DNA of 64,000 bases, taken from positions 15,204 through 79,203 of the forward strand of contig DAIMXP010000018.1 of assembly GCA_036734945.1 (NCBI GenBank), read 5' to 3'. The notes beneath the pieces were generated by a model. It made no database searches. It was not told the origin of the DNA and saw only the letters and a list, made by a program, of their open reading frames with translations. Below, one piece after another: positions 17,001 through 25,363 of this stretch (within the stretch, counting starts at the first letter, position 1; each line of letters starts with the position of its first letter). Source of the DNA: UBA4733 sp036734945 (GTDB lineage: Bacteria; Chloroflexota; UBA4733). Both the position numbers and the translations under genes were made by a program.

Positions 17001-17426
17001 CTTCAGCACCGGGATATCAATCGTCTGCGTGGCGTCAGGATACTGCTGACTCATCCAGCCGGCCAGAACATCGCTGTAGTAGGGTTCCGTTGGACCAAAA
17101 TTGGCCGAGATACCGGGCTCGGCCGCCTGTTTCGCCGTAACGGCGCCAGCCTTTGCCGCGGCTGCTGTCGTGGTCGCGCTCGATTTCGCCGCAGGCGTGG
17201 CTGTGGCCGAGGCGCCTTGCGCCTGCACGTTCGGCGCCCCCACCAGCCCCGGCGCCGACGCCATCGTCATGAGGAACGCACCCAGCAGGAACATCCTGCC
17301 GGCACGGCGACCATCAACGCGCGCGGGCAGGCGTTGGAGGGCCGGTTGCCAGGTCCGACGCAACGTCAACACCGGTACCGCCAGCGAGACAAGCACTGCT
17401 AACTCTGCGACATGCATGACGGTCAT
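14070..17426 (-). CDS. very large solute-binding protein with N-terminal carbohydrate-binding-like modules
   Basis: 1118 residues, more than twice the usual 400-450 of CUT1 binding proteins. Two hydrophobic N-terminal stretches (5-20 and 45-62) lead to a possible cleavage site near VQAQG, then an Ala/Thr linker. Two jelly-roll-like segments follow (about 215-300 and 385-480), for example LTWNINVAQTGRYDLLVDYY and WVEWTFAVPQDGLYAMTF, like carbohydrate-binding modules. The family 1 solute-binding fold covers about 640-1090, for example FVRTDILNALKLKIPQTWQDI. It is the first gene of the operon, 178 bases from a strong promoter. It probably captures an extracellular glycan through the modules and delivers it to the permeases. 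Ligand unknown. Confidence 0.8.
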   Translation of the reverse strand: MTVMHVAELAVLVSLAVPVLTLRRTWQPALQRLPARVDGRRAGRMFLLGAFLMTMASAPGLVGAPNVQAQGASATATPAAKSSATTTAAAAKAGAVTAKQAAEPGISANFGPTEPYYSDVLAGWMSQQYPDATQTIDIPVLKYNDASGGTYCAAPKTQVGSTGVNLGTAQVCVPASPTTTSVSSTLLESTPEAGNVHYCTADISATSAKQGYCAASVGGKSNVLLWNNEDGSLTWNINVAQTGRYDLLVDYYAIPGKDASIGREVLIDGKYQYLEAHRIAFSRVWTNAGPVTQDNQGNDIRPPVKESRSWRSVRANDSLGMTRDPLEFYLTAGQHTLELNSVREPMALASLQLVPPLQQPTYQQALAQWQAQGLKPANNVTLTVQAEDATARNDPTIRDETSNDPYSEPYSFGHIRLNTYGGNNWHQGSQWVEWTFAVPQDGLYAMTFRVNQGGQGHMNVYRDIQLDNQFQYQELKQFPIGFSLFWENICVCDAQGQPYMLHLTKGTHVLKMTDRVGPVRQTVQDLQTVVQEIGYWQRRIELITGQHPDPNLEYDLPAKMTDLLPSFTAMANKLDANVKLLSDLNDGHIPDTANSLITVSTYIKKLVDRPDNIANNVVNFDTYGQQLAAWLLNVQQQPVWMDRFYVAPPQYAAPTAEAPLWEQAIFTVREFFGSFIFNYTGVGSIYNAQNSNGHPIIDVWTARGQQWGLILKELIETDFTPKTGIYVNMHVFPPGTLGGANSVLLLSLTSGAAPDVATGLDANTPVNFAIRNAIYPLDTFPDFAQVAQQFLPGAIVQFKYPPTGPTSHVYALPETQNFQMLFVRTDILNALKLKIPQTWQDIYDMMPTLQQNGMEFYYSTSTDILTGGFSPFLFQHGGAFYTKDGLRSALDTPQALSAFKQWTELYTNYNVPIQANFYNRFRTGEMPVGVADYNTYISLSVAAPELIGRWKMVPMPGIDQGGVINRSAGGGAQTVMMFQETQHKQEAWQYIKWWLSAPVQQRYANEIQALLGVSARWNTSNVDAMRSLPWPQSDIQSILGQWDWFQENPVVLGGYYTPIYLTNAWNAVVLSGANPRDAMDIAVLAINQELARQQAEFNVKVPGQGQQLTQAAGAPAGR

Positions 17427-17602
17427 CGTAGCGACCTTCCACTTAGCGACGCTGACGCACGGGGCGGACGGCTCACGCCAACTGCTCGCTGGCTAAACCG
17501 ACCATCCGATGCGCGTCGCGGTATGAATAACTGACGGTGAAGCTCCATCGGGAGGACAGTGTGTTGCCTGATGCACCTTTCCTTGTCGAACCGGTGCTCT
17601 CT

Positions 17603-17630
17603 ATCATACAACGTTGGCGGCACCTGTCAA
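17603..17630 (-). promoter_or_regulatory. sigma70-type promoter of the sugar ABC operon, with a possible operator in the spacer
   Basis: On the minus strand a perfect TTGACA (17625-17630) and TATGAT (17603-17608) are separated by 16 bases. The expected start site is near 17596, leaving a leader of about 170 bases before the solute-binding protein. The spacer contains the palindrome CAACGTTG, a core seen in LacI-family operators, so repressor binding between -35 and -10 is plausible. The site lies in the region shared with the divergent aldolase/dehydrogenase gene. Confidence 0.65.
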
Positions 17631-17660
17631 GGACAATAGCGTAGCAGAAAGAACGAACCA

Positions 17661-19721
17661 ATGGAAAATCACTGGCGCGAGGATGATGCAGCCGGGCTGG
17701 ATGAACCGGGGCTGCTCACCTATCGCTCGCGGCTGCTTGGCCAGGATCGGCGAATCGTGAACTACGGCGGCGGCAATACCTCCTGCAAACTGACGCTGTC
17801 CGACTTCCGGGGGCGGCCGACAGCAGCGCTGCTGGTGAAAGGGAGCGGCTCGGACCTCGCCGACATCCGGCCCAGCGACTTTGCGTCACTGCGTCTGGAG
17901 GATGTCTCCGCCTTAACGCAGCGCACGAGCATGACCGACGATGAGATGGTGACCTATCTCAGCCATTGCCTCCTCGACCCCCAGGCGCCCCGGCCATCAA
18001 TTGAAACGTTGCTCCATGCGGTCATCCCTGCCAAGCATGTCGACCACACCCATGCCGAGGCCGCGCTCAGCCTTTGCGCAACGGAGGGTGGCCGCAAACT
18101 GGCCGAGCAGCGCTTCGGCCGACGAATGGTCTGGGCGCCGTATGTGCGTCCCGGCTTCGGCCTGGGCAAACTCGTGGCCGAGGTGTTGTCCACGAACGCC
18201 GCCGCCGAGATGATCTTTCTGGAAAAGCACGGCCTGGTGACGTGGGGCGAAACCGCGCGCCAATGCTATGACCAGACCATTGGCGTGATCAGCGAACTGG
18301 AGGAGTTCATAGGCGAACGCGGACAGGGTAAGCGGCCTTTCGGGCCGGCGCTGACCGTGCCACTACCGCCGGAAGAGCGCCGGAGCCGCCTCCTGGGCAT
18401 ATTGCCGGTGCTACGCGGACTACTGAGCGCTGAGCAGCGCCTGATCTTGCACGTTGATCAAAGCGACGACGTGCTGCAGTTTGTCGGCAGTGCGCGGGCA
18501 GAGGAACTGGCGAGCGTTGGCGCCGCCTGCCCCGATCACGTGATGTACACCAGGGTGCAGCCACTGTTTGTGACCGGCAGCGCGACGGCGCCGGTAGACC
18601 AACTCCCCACTCTCCTCCATCAGGCGCTAGACGAGTACGTCGAGCGCTACCACACCTATTTCCAGCAACACGCCTCGCCGAACCAGACCCGGCTTGATCC
18701 ACGGCCCCGCGTCGTCCTGCTGCCCGGTATCGGCATGGTAGCCGCCGGTGTCGACGCGGCGGCGGCGCGCAACACGGCGGCCCTCTACCGGAGCGCCATC
18801 GCCGCCATGCGCGGCGCCCAGGCGCTCAACCGATATGTGTCGCTATCGCCGGCGGAGGCCTTCGCCATCGAGTACTGGCCCCTGGAACTCTACAAGCTCT
18901 CGCTGCGCCCGCCCGAGCGGGAACTGGCCCGGCGGGTCGCCATCATCACCGGCGGCGCGTCCGGCATCGGACGCGGCACGGCGTTGCGACTGGCCGCCGA
19001 AGGCGCGCACGTCATCTTACTCGACCTCAATACCGACGGCGCTACCGCCGCTGCGGAGGAAATCGAACTGCAGTTCGGCGCCGGGCGTGCCCTCGGGCTT
19101 CGCTGCGACGTCACCTCAGAGGACAAGGTACAGGCGGCCTTTGAAGAGGCAATATTGGCCTACGGCGGTGTGGACATCGTCGTGCCCAATGCAGGCCTCG
19201 CTGCCTCGCACAGTATCGAGGAGACGTCGCTCGCCGAGTGGCGCCAGCTGCACGAGGTGCTCACCACTGGCTACTTCCTCACCGCCCGCGCCGCCTTTAC
19301 CCTCTTCCGGGCCCAGGGACTGGGCGGCAACCTGGTGATCATGTCGTCCAAGAACGGCATCTCGGCCGCCAAGAACGTGCTGGCCTACGCCACGGCCAAA
19401 GCTGCCGAGCTGCAGATGACCCGCTGCCTGGCCGAGGAGGGCGGCGCAGCCGGCATTCGCGTCAATGCTGTGGCACCCGACGCTGTCTTCCGCAACTCCG
19501 GCATCTGGAACGCGCAGTGGCGCGAAGAGCGTTCCCGCTCCCACGGCGTCAGCCTGGAGAATCTGGAGGAGTTCTACCGCTCTCGCGCCATCCTCAAGGT
19601 CAATGTCTACCCCGAGGATGTCGCGGAGGCTGTGCTCTTCCTCTGCTCTGACCGCTCCGCCAAGACGACGGGCTGCGTCATCACCGTGGACGGTGGGGTG
19701 ACGACAGCGTATCCACGATGA
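17661..19721 (+). CDS. rhaEW: bifunctional rhamnulose-1-phosphate aldolase / short-chain dehydrogenase
   Basis: A 686-residue fusion. Residues about 15-400 are a class II aldolase domain with a zinc motif at HVDHTHAEA (His129, His131) and NYGGGNTS near the start. Residues about 420-686 are an SDR with TGGASGIG (430-437), MSSKNG and the catalytic YATAK (Tyr576, Lys580). This domain pairing is the RhaEW type, which splits L-rhamnulose 1-phosphate (or a similar deoxyketose phosphate) into DHAP and lactaldehyde and oxidises the aldehyde. The gene is divergent from the ABC operon across a 234-base gap, which suggests joint control. The sugar could also be fuculose or a related deoxysugar. Confidence 0.85.
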   Translation: MENHWREDDAAGLDEPGLLTYRSRLLGQDRRIVNYGGGNTSCKLTLSDFRGRPTAALLVKGSGSDLADIRPSDFASLRLEDVSALTQRTSMTDDEMVTYLSHCLLDPQAPRPSIETLLHAVIPAKHVDHTHAEAALSLCATEGGRKLAEQRFGRRMVWAPYVRPGFGLGKLVAEVLSTNAAAEMIFLEKHGLVTWGETARQCYDQTIGVISELEEFIGERGQGKRPFGPALTVPLPPEERRSRLLGILPVLRGLLSAEQRLILHVDQSDDVLQFVGSARAEELASVGAACPDHVMYTRVQPLFVTGSATAPVDQLPTLLHQALDEYVERYHTYFQQHASPNQTRLDPRPRVVLLPGIGMVAAGVDAAAARNTAALYRSAIAAMRGAQALNRYVSLSPAEAFAIEYWPLELYKLSLRPPERELARRVAIITGGASGIGRGTALRLAAEGAHVILLDLNTDGATAAAEEIELQFGAGRALGLRCDVTSEDKVQAAFEEAILAYGGVDIVVPNAGLAASHSIEETSLAEWRQLHEVLTTGYFLTARAAFTLFRAQGLGGNLVIMSSKNGISAAKNVLAYATAKAAELQMTRCLAEEGGAAGIRVNAVAPDAVFRNSGIWNAQWREERSRSHGVSLENLEEFYRSRAILKVNVYPEDVAEAVLFLCSDRSAKTTGCVITVDGGVTTAYPR

Positions 19722-19754
19722 GTTGCTATCATGGGCAAGCATGAAGGGAGTGCC

Positions 19755-22457
19755 ATGGTGGCGCGATTACCCGGCGCTCAGCATTCCGTGGCAGCGATGC
19801 CTGATCTTCCCACGGGAACCATCACCTTCCTCTTCACCGACATCGAAGGGAGCACCCGTCGCTGGGAGCAGCAGCCCGAGTTGATGCATGTGACTCTGGC
19901 CAGGCATGATCATATCCTGCGTGCTGCGGTCGAAACGAACAGCGGGTACGTCGTGAAGACGACCGGCGACGGCCTGCATGCAGCGTTTCGTGCCGCCTCC
20001 GATGGCCTCAGGGCGACGCTGGATGCCCAGCGGGGCCTGGTCGCCACACGGTGGGGCGATGCCGGACCGATACGGGTGCGCATGGGACTGCACACCGGCG
20101 AAGCCGAACGGCGCGACAACGACTACTATGGCCCAGCCCTTAACCGCGCCGCTCGCCTGATGGCGGTGGGTCACGGCGGGCAAATCTTGCTGTCGGCAGC
20201 AACCCAGGAGTTGGTGCGAGACGGGTTGCCGGAAGGCGTGAGTCTCCGCGACCTCGGGGAGCACCGCTTCAAGGACCTGCAACGTGCTGAGCACGTCTAC
20301 CAGGTCGTCGGCCCTGATCTAGCGGTCGACTTTCCTCCCCTGCGCACGCTCGAAGCGCACCCCAATAACCTGCCCCGGCAGTTGACCAGTTTCGTGGGCC
20401 GAGAGAAAGAGCTGGCCGAGATCGTGCAACTCCTTGGGCACCACCCCCTGGTGACCCTGACCGGACCCGGCGGGACCGGCAAGACGCGCCATGCCATCCA
20501 GGTGGCGGCAGACGTACTGGAGCACTATCCCGACGGCGTGTGGCTCGTGGAACTGGCGTCACTGGGCGATCCCGCTCTGGTCCCACAGGCGGTTGCGACG
20601 GCCATCGGGGTGCGCGAGGAACCGGGAAGGCAGCTTGTAGCCACGATTCTGGACGCGTTGCGGACCAGGCGTCTGCTTCTGGTGTTAGACAACTGCGAGC
20701 ACCTCCTCGACGCCTGCGCCGGTTTCGCCGACGCGCTCCTGCGAAGCTGCCCCCAGGTGCAGGTGCTCGCCACCAGTCGGGAAGCGTTGGGCATAGGCGG
20801 CGAGACCTCCTGGCGCATCTCGTCGTTACTCCTGCCGGACGCAACGGAACGGCCGCTGCTGGACGACCTGCGCCACAACGAGGCAGTCCGCCTGTTTCTG
20901 GAACGTGCCGGCGCCGTCAATGCTCGCGTCCAGTTGACCCAGCAGAACGCGCCGGCCGTGGTGCAGATCTGCCGGCGGCTGGACGGCATCCCGCTGGCCT
21001 TGGAACTGGCGGCGGCTCGCCTCCGCGCCATGACCATCGAGCAACTGCTGGCGCGCATGGATCAGCGCTTCCGTCTGCTCACCGGCGGCAGCCGCGCCGC
21101 CTTGCCGCGCCAGCAGACCTTGCAGGCGCTCGTGGACTGGAGTTACGACCTGCTCAGCGAGCCGGAGCGCCGCCTCTTCCAGCGACTCTCGGTGTTCAGC
21201 GGCGGCTTCACCCTGGAAGCGGCAGAGGCGGTGGCCTCCGGTGATGGCGTTGAGGATGCAGACGTGCTGGACCTGCTGGGGCAACTGGTAGGGAAGTCGC
21301 TGGTGCTGGCGGAAGAGCAGCCGGACGGCAGCCAACGCTACGGTCTGCTGGAAACGCTACGCCAGTACGGGCGGGAGAAGCTCGTCATCAGCGGTGAGGC
21401 GGAGGCGGTGCTTAGCCGGCACGCTGCCTATTTCGTGGCGTTGGCGGCGGAAGCCGTCCCGCCTGGAGCGCCACCGGCGCGCGAGGACTGGCGAGAGTAC
21501 CTGACGCCGGAGCACGATAACCTGCGTGGCGCGTTGGGCTGGCTCATCGAGCGCCAGGACGTCGCGCAGGTACCAGCCTTGGCCTGGCCCATTGCTTACC
21601 TCTGGGCCGTGTCCGGAAACGACAGCGAGGGTCGCCGTCAGTCTGGCGCCATCATGGCGCTACCGGGTTTGGCAGGGCCGACCAAGGGGCGGGCCGAAAT
21701 GCTCTTTTGCGCCGTTTTCTTTGCCGCTCGTGTCGGGGAGTTCGCCATCGCCGTCCGATTGGGAGAGGAGCGCCTGGCGATCACCCGCCAACTGGGCGAC
21801 CCTCGGCCCATCGCAAGTGCATTGACACTTCTCGGCGCACACTACGTGCAACTGGGTGACTACGCCAAGGCGCAGGCGTTGCAAGAACAGAGTCTCGCCA
21901 TCTGGCAACAGCTCGGCGATCAGGCACAAATGGCGGACGTGCTGATCCGTTTGGGCGAGGCCGCGCACATGGTCGGTGAGTATGACCGAGCAGAACTGCG
22001 CTACACCGAAGGGCTCCAGACAGCCAGGGCCAGCAGTGTTCACATGGCCATTGGCCGCGCCCTCCACCACCTCGGCTCGCTGGCGTTGGACAGGGGCGAC
22101 TACCGGCGCGCCCACGAGCACTTCCGGGAAAGCGTCCAGGTACATTGGCAACATAAGCACGCCGTTTGGTACCACTACGCGCTCGCCGATATTGCCAGTC
22201 TGGCGGCCGCCGAGGGGCAAGTGGAACGGGCGGTGCGCCTGGGAGGCACCTCCACCGCCTACGCGACTGCCAGTGAATCCGCCATTCAGCCCAGCGAGAT
22301 CGGTCGTTTCAAACGTTGGATGGCGACCGCCCGCCAGCAACTGCCGGCGGTGCAAGCGGACGCCGCCGGGACGCAGGGCATGACCATGCCGCTGGAAGCA
22401 GCTTTCGCCGACGCTCTGGCAGACGACAGGCGGTCCAGCGAAGCCAAGGTGCGCTGA
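19755..22457 (+). CDS. class III nucleotide cyclase domain / NB-ARC-type ATPase / TPR regulator
   Basis: About 900 residues. The ATG at 19755 has GGGAG upstream; 19731 and 19797 are alternatives. The N-terminal domain (about 15-180) is a class III adenylyl/guanylyl cyclase homology domain with the metal site FTDIEGST and KTTGDGLHAAF. It is followed by an AAA/NB-ARC-like ATPase with P-loop GPGGTGKT (about 237-244) and LLLVLDNCEHL, then a winged-helix-like part. C-terminal tetratricopeptide helices run from about 620 to 850. Such proteins are signalling regulators; similar ones end in a LuxR-type HTH, which is absent here. Whether the cyclase is active and the signal it senses are unknown. Confidence 0.88.
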   Translation: MVARLPGAQHSVAAMPDLPTGTITFLFTDIEGSTRRWEQQPELMHVTLARHDHILRAAVETNSGYVVKTTGDGLHAAFRAASDGLRATLDAQRGLVATRWGDAGPIRVRMGLHTGEAERRDNDYYGPALNRAARLMAVGHGGQILLSAATQELVRDGLPEGVSLRDLGEHRFKDLQRAEHVYQVVGPDLAVDFPPLRTLEAHPNNLPRQLTSFVGREKELAEIVQLLGHHPLVTLTGPGGTGKTRHAIQVAADVLEHYPDGVWLVELASLGDPALVPQAVATAIGVREEPGRQLVATILDALRTRRLLLVLDNCEHLLDACAGFADALLRSCPQVQVLATSREALGIGGETSWRISSLLLPDATERPLLDDLRHNEAVRLFLERAGAVNARVQLTQQNAPAVVQICRRLDGIPLALELAAARLRAMTIEQLLARMDQRFRLLTGGSRAALPRQQTLQALVDWSYDLLSEPERRLFQRLSVFSGGFTLEAAEAVASGDGVEDADVLDLLGQLVGKSLVLAEEQPDGSQRYGLLETLRQYGREKLVISGEAEAVLSRHAAYFVALAAEAVPPGAPPAREDWREYLTPEHDNLRGALGWLIERQDVAQVPALAWPIAYLWAVSGNDSEGRRQSGAIMALPGLAGPTKGRAEMLFCAVFFAARVGEFAIAVRLGEERLAITRQLGDPRPIASALTLLGAHYVQLGDYAKAQALQEQSLAIWQQLGDQAQMADVLIRLGEAAHMVGEYDRAELRYTEGLQTARASSVHMAIGRALHHLGSLALDRGDYRRAHEHFRESVQVHWQHKHAVWYHYALADIASLAAAEGQVERAVRLGGTSTAYATASESAIQPSEIGRFKRWMATARQQLPAVQADAAGTQGMTMPLEAAFADALADDRRSSEAKVR

Positions 22458-22615
22458 TCGCGCAGCCGCTGACCAGGCCACTACTTTTCACTAATGTAGG
22501 TGCCCCGATGAGTGGGGGCGAGTAGGTTTGTCCGTGGCGAGGACTTGGGCTTCGTGCTAACCTCTTACGTGGCAGGCGGTATACACCGAGGCAACATGCG
22601 ACTATAAGGTGACAT

Positions 22616-23644
22616 ATGGTCTCTCAAGAAGCCACTCAAGTTGCGGCGTCCCGAATGGCGCTCACCCAGAAGCTGTATGGTTTTGCCAGTACGCAACTCG
22701 TCGCTGTGGCGGCGCGACTCGGCATTGCTCACCACATCCACCAAGAGCCCAGGCACCCAAGCGATCTGGCGCCTCTCGTCGGAGCGGCAGAGCGGCCGTT
22801 GCATCGAATACTGCGTGGCCTTGTTAACGAAGGTATCGTGACGGAAGACGAGGACGGCCGCTTTGCGCTGACGCCAATGGGTCAGCCGCTTCGCAGCGAC
22901 GTGCCCGGCTCCTTGCGAGATCAAGCGCTGTTATGTGGTGAGCTGTTTTACCAGGCGTGGGGCAACCTGCTCCAGAGTGCTACCACGGAAGCTCCCGCCT
23001 TTGAGGCAACGTATGGCACTGACTTCTTTGCGTACTTGGCCGCGCGACACGAGGTAGGGGATCGGTTTGCCGGCTTCATGGCTCGAAACGCACGAGATGT
23101 CGCGGCCGCTGTTGTCTCGGCGTACAACTTTGGGTCGGCGCGCCGCATTGTCGACGTAGGAGGCGGATACGGCATCCTGATCGCTGCATTGCTCCGCGCC
23201 AATCCTCACCTCACGGGCGTCGTACTCGATAGCGCCTCCGTCGTCGCCCGAGCCGCACGCGAAATTGAGGCGGCTGGACTTGCCGAGCGCTGCGAAGTCG
23301 TCGCCGGTGACTTTTTCCGTTTCGTCCCGCCCGGAGGGGACATATACTTGCTGGCGCAGGTACTCCACGATTGGGACGACGATCGGTGCCAGCACATCCT
23401 CCGCACCTGTCGAGAGGCGATGCGCGACGGGGATACCCTTCTGGTAATTGAGCAAATCATGCCCGTGCGGATCACGTCGCCATCCTCGGCCGTAGGTCAG
23501 GATATAGCGATGCTGGTGCTGACCGGCGGTCGCGAGCGCACAGAGCGCGAACTCCGCGCGCTGTTGGCGTCGTCCGGCTTCGTGGCAAGCCGAGTGATCC
23601 CGACCAATTCTCGGTTCAGCATCGTGGAAGGTGTGAGGTCGTGA
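22616..23644 (+). CDS. SAM-dependent O-methyltransferase (COMT-like, family 2)
   Basis: 342 residues. The N-terminal winged-helix dimerisation domain (to about 100) is followed by a Rossmann methyltransferase domain with IVDVGGGYGILIAAL (SAM-binding loop). The motif LAQVLHDWDDDR contains the His that acts as general base in plant COMT-like enzymes and in bacterial antibiotic O-methyltransferases. It methylates a hydroxyl of an aromatic or polyketide-type small molecule; the substrate is not evident. AAGGTG precedes the ATG. It stands alone, and no other biosynthetic gene is adjacent on the same strand. Confidence 0.88.
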   Translation: MVSQEATQVAASRMALTQKLYGFASTQLVAVAARLGIAHHIHQEPRHPSDLAPLVGAAERPLHRILRGLVNEGIVTEDEDGRFALTPMGQPLRSDVPGSLRDQALLCGELFYQAWGNLLQSATTEAPAFEATYGTDFFAYLAARHEVGDRFAGFMARNARDVAAAVVSAYNFGSARRIVDVGGGYGILIAALLRANPHLTGVVLDSASVVARAAREIEAAGLAERCEVVAGDFFRFVPPGGDIYLLAQVLHDWDDDRCQHILRTCREAMRDGDTLLVIEQIMPVRITSPSSAVGQDIAMLVLTGGRERTERELRALLASSGFVASRVIPTNSRFSIVEGVRS

Positions 23645-23672
23645 GATACGCTGTGTCGCTGCGCATGTAGTC

Positions 23673-23846
23673 GTGTACTTCGCCTGCAGCTTCAAGGGCG
23701 TCGAGCGCTACGCAACGCCCGAGTTGATCCTGGCGGATCCACGTCTCGCCTGCCACCTGACCGCCGACAGCATCCTCGTCGACCCATCGGGCCTCTTCAG
23801 TCAAATGCACGGGATGGTCGCGCATCAGCACGGGGAGCGGCGCTAG
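23673..23846 (+). CDS. possible 57-residue open frame, unrecognised
   Basis: A GTG-initiated frame downstream of the methyltransferase gives a protein-like composition (VYFACSFKGVERYATPELI at its start). It has no clear ribosome site and no family I recognise. It could be a remnant of a longer gene, since the frame is open a little further upstream. It ends 32 bases before the palindromic element. Confidence 0.2.
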   Translation: MYFACSFKGVERYATPELILADPRLACHLTADSILVDPSGLFSQMHGMVAHQHGERR

Positions 23847-23877
23847 AGCGCCGGTTCACTGATCGCAGCCGCCATCC

Positions 23878-24038
23878 CACCCTACGCTAAAGCGTAGGGC
23901 TACGTTAACAAAGGACGCTCAAGCGCCCTTGGAACCGACACCGGGGATCATCGCCATACGACATCGCGCTGCCGACCCGGCCTCGTAGCGCCGTTTACGG
24001 TGCTTTGTTAACGTAGCCTTACGCTTTAGCGTAGGGTG
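23878..24038. repeat. long palindromic element, related to the one at 55990-56186
   Basis: Arms at 23878-23913 and 24003-24038 are inverted copies with 35 of 36 bases matching. The right arm is preceded by a word (about 23984-24009) whose exact reverse complement occurs at about 56037-56062 in another palindrome, so both belong to one repeat family. It separates the methyltransferase from the convergent EthD gene. No open frame of interest lies within. Confidence 0.8.
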
Positions 24039-24124
24039 AACCGGCCTAACACATGCCGGTGACGCACGCAATGAAGGCCGCACACGGCTGCCTCTCGCAC
24101 CGTCGGGTTCAGTAGACCGGCGCT

Positions 24125-24427
24125 CTAGGCAGTTTCAGAGATCAGGATGGTAACACCGCCGGTGGCGAAGTTGGGCAGGTCAGCCACTGCCGCCTGCCCT
24201 TCCGGGCTACCGAGACCACCCTGTAGCTGCTCCATGCTCTCGAACCAGAGTTCGGCGATTCGGTAGTAGGGCGGCGTACTACCATCGGGTGTACCGACCA
24301 CCCGTGCAACCTCAGCTTTGATGACGTGGGGGATCCTGGCGGCCAGCGCCAGATGGGTACCCGCATAGTGGCGCTCGAATGCCTCCAGATCTGTCGGACG
24401 ACCATAGAGTACCGTTGCTTTGACCAT
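24125..24427 (-). CDS. EthD-family dimeric alpha-beta barrel protein
   Basis: 100 residues from an ATG with AGGAGA upstream. It begins VKATVLYGRPTDLEAFERHY, and the pattern of a small ferredoxin-like barrel fits EthD-type proteins throughout (THLALAARIPH, ELWFESMEQL). Members are linked to ether degradation or to cyclisation and decarboxylation of polyketide-like substrates, but many are uncharacterised. It is the last of three small minus-strand genes (cupin, SnoaL-like, EthD) separated by about 80-90 bases, perhaps one pathway. Confidence 0.8.
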   Translation of the reverse strand: MVKATVLYGRPTDLEAFERHYAGTHLALAARIPHVIKAEVARVVGTPDGSTPPYYRIAELWFESMEQLQGGLGSPEGQAAVADLPNFATGGVTILISETA

Positions 24428-24509
24428 CTCAGTCTCCTTTCCGAGACCAACTCCGCATTGACTACCACATGGTGATGACGTTGAAACCCTCGGCAGGCCG
24501 TACACTACG

Positions 24510-24899
24510 TCAGCTAGCCAGAAGCCCAAGTTGCTGCATCAGGCGCACCCGATCAGACTCTTGCCACAACTCGGCCAGCTTGCCGTTCACCAGGCGCCAG
24601 ATGTAGATCCCACCAAACTCAAACGGCTTGCCGGTGGCCGCATGGCCCTTAACGAAGCCACTGGTGTCGGTCCCGCGATACGTCACGCGCGTCACGACGG
24701 TATCCCGTTCCCCGCCGATCAGGTCCTCCACAGTCGCGTGGAAGTTCGGGCACGCGCTCACCAAGCCCATGACGCTCTGCTTATAGGCCCCGTCGCCGCG
24801 GACCTCGCCCAACAGCGAACTGTGCAGAATGAAATCCGGGGATACTATCTCATCTAGCACGTCGAACCGGAGGACGATGGCTTTGTCTGCTTCACTCAC
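24510..24899 (-). CDS. SnoaL-like polyketide cyclase/ester cyclase family protein
   Basis: About 129 residues from the ATG at 24899 (GGGAG upstream). The sequence fits the NTF2-like SnoaL/ester-cyclase family: VSPDFILHSSL, then HATVEDLIGGERDTVVTRVTYRGT and a WRLVNGKLAELWQESDR end. The first helix looks shortened. KAIVLRF runs straight into DVLDEIVSPDF, where relatives have about ten more residues. It may bind a small hydrophobic ligand. Its neighbours are a cupin and an EthD protein, also small-molecule enzymes. Confidence 0.8.
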   Translation of the reverse strand: MSEADKAIVLRFDVLDEIVSPDFILHSSLLGEVRGDGAYKQSVMGLVSACPNFHATVEDLIGGERDTVVTRVTYRGTDTSGFVKGHAATGKPFEFGGIYIWRLVNGKLAELWQESDRVRLMQQLGLLAS

Positions 24900-24991
24900 C
24901 ATTGCCGAGCTCCCAACTATTGTCTCGATGTCCGCACGTGCGGATGACGAAGGCAAGGCAGGCAGGCAGCACCGGCACACCGTCCAGCGGG

Positions 24992-25363
24992 TTACTGCTG
25001 GGCAAGCGTCACCCCAAGTCCCGACCAGTCGCTGCCGCCAAGCACGCGAGTATTGTGCCCCTTGCCGGTTGTATCATCAAGCAACCATATACAGCCCGGC
25101 CCAAAACTTCGTGTTTCGCTGTCGCTCGTGGTGATCTCAATCTCCCCCGCCAGCGTGACCATGAACCAGCGCTTCGGGGTAGGATGCCAGGAACCGTCCC
25201 AATCGGCCCCAACGTGCATCAGTATGGTATCCCTGGTTGAGAAAGGTGTACTCGTCTCGAAGGCTGGTCGCCCAGGCACGACCTGCACGAGCTCCGGCGG
25301 AACCTCGACATCCTCGAAGTGCGATTCGCCGTCGGATGTGGCGAAGGTACGCGCATATTTCAC
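24992..25363 (-). CDS. cupin-domain protein
   Basis: 123 residues. The beta-strand pattern and the segment HPTPKRWFMVTLAGEIEITTSD, with a second stretch SFGPGCIWLLDDTTGKGH, match a single-domain cupin. Candidate metal ligands are the His and Glu in these two motifs. AGGTGAG lies upstream of the ATG. Function is unknown; cupins with this shape often bind small organic acids or act as dioxygenase-like enzymes. It heads the three-gene minus-strand group. Confidence 0.75.
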   Translation of the reverse strand: MKYARTFATSDGESHFEDVEVPPELVQVVPGRPAFETSTPFSTRDTILMHVGADWDGSWHPTPKRWFMVTLAGEIEITTSDSETRSFGPGCIWLLDDTTGKGHNTRVLGGSDWSGLGVTLAQQ

